DNA of 64,000 nucleotides from Bacillota bacterium (lineage in GTDB: Bacteria; Bacillota; Clostridia; Christensenellales; Aristaeellaceae): the NCBI GenBank assembly GCA_023444095.1, contig JAEZRP010000040.1, positions 124,001 through 188,000 on the forward strand, in the 5' to 3' direction. The notes under the pieces are model-generated. The model ran no database searches. It saw nothing but the letters and a program-made list of their open reading frames with translations, and was not told the DNA's origin. How positions within the stretch are numbered: the first letter of the stretch is position 1; each line of letters begins with the position of its first letter. Shown piece after piece: positions 58,205-64,000 of the stretch. Both the position numbers and the translations under genes were made by a program.

Positions 58205-59254
58205 TCACCGGGCCTTGTGGCGCGCGGAGTAGGTGACGACGCCGCGCTGGATGACGATGAAGATGAGCAGCAGCGCGCCCGTCGCAATCTTGCCCCACCA
58301 GGAGGAGAGGTTTCCCGCAAACGTGATGAGCGAGGGAATGGTAGCCTTGAGAAGCACGCCGAACATGGTACCCACCATGTAGCCGACGCCGCCAGTCAGC
58401 ATGACGCCGCCAATGACCGCTGCCGAGATCACGTCCAGCTCGCCGCCCGCGAGCGCAAGGTTCCAGCCGGACTTGACGTAGAGGACGTACGCGATGCCCG
58501 CGAGCGCGGAGCAGAAGCCGTTGATGCCGTAGACGAGCACCTTCGTGCGCCCGACGGGCAGGCCCATGAGCTTCGCCGACTGCTCGTTGCCCCCGATGGC
58601 GTAGACGTTTCTCCCGAACCTCGTGCGCTGGAGAAGAAAGGTTCCGAGGACGATCATCGCGAGGAAGACGATGACGCTGATCGTGATGTAGGAGACGGGT
58701 TTGATCTTCACCCACTCCCCATCCTCAAGGCGGAAGATGTACTGCTTCCAGCCCGCGAGGGAATCGATCATGGGATGGTCGATGGAGATCGACTCACGGC
58801 TGATGAGCGAACAAACGCCGCGCGCGAGGAACATGCCGGTGAGGGTCGTGATGAAGGGCGGCACGTTCAGATAGTGGATCGTCGCGCCCATCAAAAGCCC
58901 GAGACCCGTTCCGACGACGATGGCGAACGCCATGCAGATCGCCGGATGGATGCCCATCACGGTCGTCCCGTAGGCGATGAACATGCCCGTCAAGGACGCC
59001 ACCGCCGCGACCGACAGGTCGATGCCGCCTGTGATCAGTACCATCGTCATGCCCACCGCCGAGATGCCGATGTAGGCGTTCTCGGAGAACATGAGCGTGA
59101 ACGTCCGGAGCGTCGTGAAGCCCTTGTTCCCGAACATGATCGCGCCGAAGAGATAGATCAGGATGAACACGCCGATGGTGGCGTAAACGACAATGTACTT
59201 GGGGTTGAAAAGCCGCGTCCAAAGGCTCTGGTGGCCGATCTCCCTTTTAAGCAT
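58205..59254 (-). CDS. Sugar ABC transporter permease (YjfF/RbsC type)
   Basis: A 349-aa membrane permease: GISAVGMTMVLITGGIDLSVAAVASL near 67-92 (split after GGID) is the RbsC-family signature; FGRNVYAIGGNEQSAKLMG near 219 is the coupling-region motif. Last gene of the transporter operon, overlapping the other permease by 8 bases. ATG at 59254 with AAGGAGG nine bases upstream. With its partner it forms a heteromeric channel as in E. coli YtfT-YjfF (galactofuranose). Confidence 0.92.
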   Translation of the reverse strand: MLKREIGHQSLWTRLFNPKYIVVYATIGVFILIYLFGAIMFGNKGFTTLRTFTLMFSENAYIGISAVGMTMVLITGGIDLSVAAVASLTGMFIAYGTTVMGIHPAICMAFAIVVGTGLGLLMGATIHYLNVPPFITTLTGMFLARGVCSLISRESISIDHPMIDSLAGWKQYIFRLEDGEWVKIKPVSYITISVIVFLAMIVLGTFLLQRTRFGRNVYAIGGNEQSAKLMGLPVGRTKVLVYGINGFCSALAGIAYVLYVKSGWNLALAGGELDVISAAVIGGVMLTGGVGYMVGTMFGVLLKATIPSLITFAGNLSSWWGKIATGALLLIFIVIQRGVVTYSARHKAR

Positions 59255-60332
59255 GGATCTCACCCTCCTTTGCCCTGCCGCGCCTTGCCGCGAGCCTCGT
59301 ATAGAAGCCGACGATGGCCTTTCTGACGGGCTCCGACTGCACCACGATGACCACCGCGATGACCATGGCTTCGAAGGCCAGGATCGCCTCGGAGACGATG
59401 CCGAGGAAGAGCACCAGAGAAATGATCGTCTGGAGGATCAGGGAACCGAGAACCGTCCCCGCGAGACTGAACTTGCCGCCCGACATGGAGGTCCCGCCGA
59501 TAACCACCGCGAGGATGGCGCTCAGCTCGTAGTTGACGCCCGCGTTGTTGGAGTCGCAGGAAGAGATGCGGCTTGCATAGATGAGTCCCGATATGCCGGA
59601 GAGGAAGCCCGTCAGGATGAACGCGATCATCACGATTCGCCCGGAGCGCAGCCCGGACACCCGGCTGGCGTTCGGGTTCACGCCCACGGACTCCACGAAC
59701 ATGCCGAATGACGTCTTGCGGGCGAAAATCGCCATCGCGGCGACCACCACCGCAGCAATGATGATGGGCATCGGCAGCTTCAGAAAATATCCCTGGCCGA
59801 TCTGCTGGAAGGGCTTATACATGGTGGTAAACTGCTTGCCGTTGGTGGCGATCTGGGCGATGCCGCGGCCCGCGACCATGAGGATGAGGGTCGCGATGAT
59901 GGGCTGCATGCCCAGCTTCGAGATGAGGAAGCCGTTGAACGCCCCCATGAGGGTGCAGACCACGAGGGGCACCAGAATCACCAGAACGAAGGGCATCACC
60001 GAGTAGTTGCCGGGCGTGGGGTATTGGGTCACGTCCCATCTCAGGAACTTCAGTGCCATCGCGCCTGAAACCGCAACGAGCGCGCCGACCGAGAGATCCG
60101 TCCCGCCCAGCGCGATGACCAGAGTCATGCCCATGGAGATGATCATGATCTCCGCCGCGCGATTCAGGATGTCGATGGGCACGCCGTAGAACATGCCGGT
60201 CGCCGCATTGATCTCGATTTTGAGAAAATCCGGCCGAATAAAGAGGCTTACGATCAGTATGAGCGCCTCCGCGACCGCCGCCCAGAACACCTTCGAGCGG
60301 GCGATTCGGTCAAAGTCGAACCTTTTTTTCAT
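59247..60332 (-). CDS. Sugar ABC transporter permease (YtfT/RbsC type)
   Basis: A 361-aa permease with the signature MIISMGMTLVIALGGTDLSVGALVAV near 62-87 (IALGGTDLS core) and VESVGVNPNASRVSGL near 217. Nine to ten helices. Overlaps the ATPase gene by four bases. Paired with the YjfF-type permease. Confidence 0.92.
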   Translation of the reverse strand: MKKRFDFDRIARSKVFWAAVAEALILIVSLFIRPDFLKIEINAATGMFYGVPIDILNRAAEIMIISMGMTLVIALGGTDLSVGALVAVSGAMALKFLRWDVTQYPTPGNYSVMPFVLVILVPLVVCTLMGAFNGFLISKLGMQPIIATLILMVAGRGIAQIATNGKQFTTMYKPFQQIGQGYFLKLPMPIIIAAVVVAAMAIFARKTSFGMFVESVGVNPNASRVSGLRSGRIVMIAFILTGFLSGISGLIYASRISSCDSNNAGVNYELSAILAVVIGGTSMSGGKFSLAGTVLGSLILQTIISLVLFLGIVSEAILAFEAMVIAVVIVVQSEPVRKAIVGFYTRLAARRGRAKEGEIHA

Positions 60333-61840
60333 GCGCCCACCTCCGCTTTTTCATTTGCGATGATCGCGAGGATGTCCGCCTGCCTGCAGTCCTCGCCGTC
60401 GAGCTCCGCCGCCTTCCTGCCGTCGCGCATCACGATGATGCGGTTCGAGCAGCGGATGATCTCGTCGAGCTCGGAGCTGATGAAGACGACCGCGATATCC
60501 CTTTCGCACATCTCGAGCATGAGCCGGAGGATCTCCGCCTTCGCGCCCACGTCGATGCCGCGCGTCGGCTCGTCGAGGATCAGAACGTCCGGCTCGGTCG
60601 CAAGCCATCGGGCGAGAATCACCTTCTGCTGGTTGCCGCCGGAAAGCTCGCCCACCTTCTTCTCCGCGTCGGGCGTGGCGATGGAAAGAAGCTTGATGAA
60701 CTTCTCTGCCAGCTCCTGCTGCTCCGCCTTCGGCACAGGCTTCAGAAAGCCGCGCTTGGCCTGTACCGCGAGGTAGATGTTCTCGCGCACGGACAGATCG
60801 CCGATGACGCCGTCGCGCTTTCTGTCCTCGGGGCAGAAGGCCATCTTGTGGTTGATGGCGTCGAGCGGGGTTTTGAGGTGCAGCGTCTGCCCCGCAAGCT
60901 TCACGGTGCCGTGCGCCGGGCGGGTCACGCCGAAGAGCATCTCCGCGGTCTCCGTGCGGCCCGAACCCAGAAGGCCCGCGAACCCGACCAGTTCGCCCGC
61001 GTTGACCGAGAGCGAAATCTCCTCCACCTTGCCCGGCACGCCGATCCTCTCTGCCTCGAGCATGGGCTTGGCGCCCGGCTTCTGGTGCGCGCGGGTAAAG
61101 TTGAACATCTCGTTCATGTCCTTGCCGATCATGTGGGTAACGAGCTCGAGCTTTGTGATCAGGGCGGTCCTGTAGCTCCCCACCAGCTTTCCGTTGCGCA
61201 AAACCGTGATCCGATCCGAAATCTCAAACACCTGGTCGAGGAAATGGGTGATGAATACGATCCCCAGTCCCTCGGCCTTCAGGTCCCGCATGACCTTGAA
61301 AAGCCTCTGCACCTCGTGCTCGTCGAGCGACGAGGTCGGCTCGTCGAGGATCAGCACCTTTGCTTTGACGTCGACCGCGCGGGCGATCGACACCATCTGC
61401 TGGATGGCGATGGAATAATAGGAGAGCGGGCGCGTGACGTCGATCTCCATGCCCATGGAGCGCATCAGCTCCGCGGCGCGCGCGTTCATTGCCTTCCAGC
61501 TGATCCCGCCGAGCTTCATGGGCTGCCGCCCGATGAATATGTTTTCGGCCACGGTGAGATTGGGGCACAGGTTGACCTCCTGGAATACCGTGGAGATGCC
61601 CATCCCGATGGCGGCCTGCGGGCTCGAGGGCCTGATCATCGCGCCGTCCAGCGCGACCGCGCCCGCGTCCATCCGGTGAACCCCCGTCAGGCATTTGATG
61701 AGCGTGGATTTTCCCGCGCCGTTTTCGCCCAAAAGCGCGTGTACCTCGCCCCGCATGAGCGTAAAATCCACGTCGTCGAGCGCCTTCACGCCCGGAAACT
61801 GGATGGAAATGCCCTTCATCGTGAGAATTTCATCCTGCAA
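60329..61840 (-). CDS. Sugar ABC transporter ATPase, two-domain (YtfR/RbsA type)
   Basis: A 503-aa ATPase with two nucleotide-binding domains. First: GENGAGKSTLIKCLTG near 38-53 and Walker B VLILDEPTSSLDEHE near 158. Second: GLLGSGRTETAEMLFG near 287 (a degenerate P-loop usual for the family), LSGGNQQKVILARWLA near 401 and LILDEPTRGIDVGAK near 423. Energises uptake through the two permeases. The relic at 2929-3158 is its closest recognisable relative in the window. Confidence 0.94.
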   Translation of the reverse strand: MQDEILTMKGISIQFPGVKALDDVDFTLMRGEVHALLGENGAGKSTLIKCLTGVHRMDAGAVALDGAMIRPSSPQAAIGMGISTVFQEVNLCPNLTVAENIFIGRQPMKLGGISWKAMNARAAELMRSMGMEIDVTRPLSYYSIAIQQMVSIARAVDVKAKVLILDEPTSSLDEHEVQRLFKVMRDLKAEGLGIVFITHFLDQVFEISDRITVLRNGKLVGSYRTALITKLELVTHMIGKDMNEMFNFTRAHQKPGAKPMLEAERIGVPGKVEEISLSVNAGELVGFAGLLGSGRTETAEMLFGVTRPAHGTVKLAGQTLHLKTPLDAINHKMAFCPEDRKRDGVIGDLSVRENIYLAVQAKRGFLKPVPKAEQQELAEKFIKLLSIATPDAEKKVGELSGGNQQKVILARWLATEPDVLILDEPTRGIDVGAKAEILRLMLEMCERDIAVVFISSELDEIIRCSNRIIVMRDGRKAAELDGEDCRQADILAIIANEKAEVGA

Positions 61841-61884
61841 ACGATCATCCCCTCAATCACAATGTCCGGTATCCTTACGCGAAG

Positions 61885-61913
61885 GACGGATGAGGGGGAT
61901 GCCCCCATCCGTC
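61885..61913. terminator. Hairpin between binding protein and ATPase genes
   Basis: GACGGATG-A-GGGG, loop GATG, CCCC-CATCCGTC with one bulged A. It lies between the palindromic repeat and the ATPase start and may limit read-through from the binding-protein gene. Confidence 0.5.
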
Positions 61914-61935
61914 GTGGGTCATGTCCGATTGCTCC

Positions 61936-62098
61936 AGGGCTATACCGCGCAGAGCATGCGCGTGCCGACGAGATGAATTTCCGTCAGATTGCGCTTGCGG
62001 AACTCGCCGGCGTAGCAGCGCTACGTCAAGAATTCTGCGGGGGTGAGATGGCGGAAATGCATCCGTCTGCGCGTGCAGGATTTGTGCGGGATAGCCCT
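61936..62098. repeat. Palindromic dispersed repeat, copy 2 (163 bp)
   Basis: AGGGCTAT at the left end and ATAGCCCT at the right are exact inverted ends. Arms of about 78 bases pair imperfectly toward the centre GTAGC-AGC-GCTAC. It lies in the ytfQ-ytfR type gap and its last two bases overlap the binding-protein stop codon. Copy 1 lies 58 kb away in the same orientation. It has the size and shape of a non-autonomous mobile repeat or structured 3' element; no transposase is linked. Confidence 0.87.
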
Positions 62099-63092
62099 AG
62101 TACTTGCGGCTGTCGATGACGTCCGCAGCCTTGATGGAAACGGCCGAGCCGTCCGCGGTGTAGGGGATGCCGCCCGTCGCGTCGTACACGAACTCCTCGG
62201 GGTGAATGATGGTCTTGTCGTAAACCTCGCCCGCCTCGATGTTGTTGATCGCCTCGATCACGAACTGGGAGTAGAGGGGCGTACACTCGATGGTGGCGTT
62301 CATTTCGCCGGCGACGATCGCCTCAAACGCGGTCTTGACGGAGTCGCAGCCCACGATGATGATGTCCTTGCCCGGAACCTTGCCGGCCGCCTTGATGGCC
62401 TCGATGGCGCCCATCGCCATGTCGTCGTTCTCCGCAAGCACCAGATCGATGTCCGGATACTGCTTCAAAAAGCTCTCCATGACGGGCTGGCCTTCGGCGC
62501 GGGTGAAGTTGCCGGTCTGGGACGCGATGACCTTGATGTTCGGGAAGTTCGCGAGCGCCTCGTGGATGCCCGCGGTGCGGTCGGTGGCGGGGCCGGAGCC
62601 GGTGGTTCCCTCGAGGATGACGCAGTTGATCTCCACGTCGCCGCGGCCCACGGAGGCAAAGTAGTTGCCCGCCCAGTAGCCCATCCTGCGGCCTTCCTCG
62701 ATGAAGTCGCCGCCGAACGCGGCCACGTAGTCGATCTCATCCGCGCAGTCCGGAATGCGGTCGATCAGGATCAGCGGGATCTCCGCTTCGTTGACTTCCT
62801 TGAGGACCTCTTCCCAGCCGGTCGTCACGACGCCGGTGAAGAGGATGTAGTCGACGTCCTGCGAGATGAAGTTCCGGAGCGCCTTGATCTGATTCTCCTG
62901 CTTCTGCTGTCCGTCGTCGTAGACCAGCGTCCAGCCTTCGGCCTCGATGCCCGCGCACAGGTCGTCGGTGTTGGCGGTGCGCCAGTCGGACTCCTGCCCG
63001 ATCTGGGAGAACGCGACGGTCAGCGCCGACGCGGTCGAGGCGACGCCCAGCACCAGCAGCATGGCTAGCATAAGAGCAACCAGTTTCTTCAT
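62097..63092 (-). CDS. Sugar ABC transporter substrate-binding protein (YtfQ type)
   Basis: A 331-aa periplasmic-binding-type lipoprotein-like protein with signal peptide (KKLVALMLAMLLVLGVASTASA) but no lipobox cysteine seen. VAFSQIGQESDWRTANTDD near 26-44 is highly typical of YtfQ, which binds galactofuranose or similar pentose/hexose furanoses. LVLAENDDMAMGAIEAI and VGCDSVKTAFEAIVAGEMNATI follow. First gene of the operon; the AraC regulator follows it upstream on the same strand. Confidence 0.93.
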   Translation of the reverse strand: MKKLVALMLAMLLVLGVASTASALTVAFSQIGQESDWRTANTDDLCAGIEAEGWTLVYDDGQQKQENQIKALRNFISQDVDYILFTGVVTTGWEEVLKEVNEAEIPLILIDRIPDCADEIDYVAAFGGDFIEEGRRMGYWAGNYFASVGRGDVEINCVILEGTTGSGPATDRTAGIHEALANFPNIKVIASQTGNFTRAEGQPVMESFLKQYPDIDLVLAENDDMAMGAIEAIKAAGKVPGKDIIIVGCDSVKTAFEAIVAGEMNATIECTPLYSQFVIEAINNIEAGEVYDKTIIHPEEFVYDATGGIPYTADGSAVSIKAADVIDSRKY

Positions 63093-63143
63093 AGAACAGT
63101 CCCCTCCGTTTCGTTGTGGACGGATTGTCCGCCCCTTATCACG

Positions 63144-63149
63144 ATCATA
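63144..63149 (-). promoter_or_regulatory. Candidate -10 of the sugar ABC operon
   Basis: Read leftward TATGAT, about 52 bases before the binding-protein start, with a poor -35. Weak promoters of this sort commonly need an activator, fitting the AraC-type regulator alongside. The remaining bases of 63150-63273 show nothing definite. Confidence 0.35.
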
Positions 63150-63273
63150 ACATATTCACCCAAAACCGAAAACAGGCAGGTTTCCGCACATTCGGCGAAA
63201 ATCTTCCTGCGTTTTCGAATCACTATGAAAAATAGGCGTTATCTTCCGGTAAAAGGATGATATTTACGGCGGC

Positions 63274-64000
63274 CTATCTCCGGCAGGAGTTGCGGTAATC
63301 GCGCGGGTTCATCCCGACGGTCTTCTTGAACAGGTAGCTGAAGTAATGGGGATCCGAGTAGCCGATGGCCGCCGCCACCTCGCTTGAGCGCATGTCCGTG
63401 AGCTTCATGAGCTCCTTTGCCTTCTTCATCCGAAGGGAGGTGAGGTATTCTATGAAGGTCACGCCCATCTCCTGCGAGAACACGGTGCAGAAGTGGTTGT
63501 TGGAGAGCGCGACGTGTCTGGCGACGTCCGAAAGCGTCATGTCCGGGTTCGCGTACTTCTGGTCGATGTAGGCGCAGGCCGCGCGGATCACGGACGCGGA
63601 GTGAGACATGTTTTGGCTGTCGCGGAACCGGATGGCCTTAAAGAGGATCTGGCGCGCGGAATCGACCATGCTCTCCTGTCCGGAGAAGGCGCGAGCGCCC
63701 TCCTTCTGGCGCGCGACGGCCTCGGGGATGATTTTTTCCGGGTCGCCGCCGTTTTCGCGGATCACGCGCATCGCGGCGAGCAGGAGATCGACGTACAGAT
63801 AGTTCGCCATGATGACCGACTGGCGCGCGACGGTGCCGATGGAATCGAAGTGCTCGCGCAGAATCTCCTCCGTCTCCTGGCTGGTCGCATAGCGGAGCTT
63901 TTCAAAGATGGGCACGACGTCGATGCCCATCAGCCTTGCACCGACCTGCATGCCCCGGTCGACGGTGTCCATGATGCGCGTTCCGGCGGCGTTGAACGCC
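63274..64000 (-). CDS. AraC-type (YesN-like) regulator, 5' end outside window
   Basis: At least 242 residues; the frame stays open to the window edge (upstream codons read AFNAAGTRI). The C-terminal ~100 residues are an AraC helix-turn-helix: YANPDMTLSDVARHVALSNN, then GVTFIEYLTSLRMKKAKEL and VAAAIGYSDPHYFSYLFKKTVGMNPRDYR (last helix region). The preceding part (EILREHFDSIGTVARQ) is like the middle domain of YesN response regulators, so a receiver domain probably lies beyond the edge. Likely activator of the adjacent sugar transporter. Confidence 0.85.
   Translation of the reverse strand, partial: AFNAAGTRIMDTVDRGMQVGARLMGIDVVPIFEKLRYATSQETEEILREHFDSIGTVARQSVIMANYLYVDLLLAAMRVIRENGGDPEKIIPEAVARQKEGARAFSGQESMVDSARQILFKAIRFRDSQNMSHSASVIRAACAYIDQKYANPDMTLSDVARHVALSNNHFCTVFSQEMGVTFIEYLTSLRMKKAKELMKLTDMRSSEVAAAIGYSDPHYFSYLFKKTVGMNPRDYRNSCRR

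Noticed and set aside
1..64000. tRNA, rRNA, CRISPR arrays, intact transposases or prophage genes
   Set aside because: No TPsiC-like GGTTCGAATCC blocks, rRNA segments, regular spacer repeats, or transposase or integrase motifs were seen on reading both strands.

Overview
The window is about 62-65% G+C by eye, with tightly packed genes, strong AGGAGG-type ribosome binding sites, many ATGA/GTGA stop-start overlaps and a content typical of an anaerobic Gram-positive: Rex, a BceAB-type exporter, [FeFe] hydrogenases, soluble Hdr/Flx electron-transfer proteins, FeoAB and TRAP and sugar ABC transporters. I infer a fermentative member of the Clostridia from a high-GC lineage (Christensenellales-like is a guess). 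No rRNA, tRNA, CRISPR array or complete insertion sequence was seen.

Layout. 88-2863: BceAB-type ABC exporter. 2929-3158: decayed sugar-ABC ATPase relic. 3370-3672: PQ-loop membrane protein. 3858-4019: first copy of a 163-bp palindromic repeat, next to pyk. 5504-9155: lactonase, M20 amidohydrolase, tiny zinc-ribbon protein and GH32 fructosidase, then azlCD. 10293-12038: cytidylate-kinase-like and UroD-like genes. 12070-29553: one co-directional minus-strand run of 17 genes. 29837-32233: deformylase-like gene and a second rex fused by overlap to a LysR gene. 32671-37237: CNNM/CBS protein, transglutaminase-like and sialidase-like proteins, and a membrane zinc-ribbon protein. 37557-40572: DtxR-like regulator and feoAB. 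40811-46962: ornithine cyclodeaminase-like enzyme, DUF4317, class Ia nrdAB. 47099-50109: two-component system divergent from a secreted ferritin-like protein. 50207-54790: aaRS-like protein, OsmC, TRAP transporter. 55358-58100: GH1 glucosidase and GPH symporter. 58205-63092: YtfQRT-YjfF-type sugar ABC transporter containing the second palindromic repeat, followed by a partial AraC-type regulator.

The central system is the 17-gene run rex-mdh-fumC-hdrBCA-flxDCBA-frdBA-transporter-ferredoxin-hydS-spoIIE-hyd. Its enzymes spell out oxaloacetate to malate to fumarate to succinate. The fumarate reductase is soluble, appears to lack a covalent-FAD histidine, and lies directly against a complete HdrABC-FlxABCD set, a complex type known to carry out flavin-based electron bifurcation from NADH. 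I propose that this organism reduces fumarate in the cytoplasm with NADH while also reducing ferredoxin, that hydrogen or ferredoxin status is read by the HydS-like sensor hydrogenase, and that Rex controls the operon through a divergent operator, TTCGATA-N6-TATCGAA. This motif occurs upstream of both rex paralogues.

The second notable feature is the 163-bp near-palindromic element (3858-4019 and 61936-62098). Both copies lie within a few bases of the stop codon of a minus-strand gene and look like a dispersed structured repeat.
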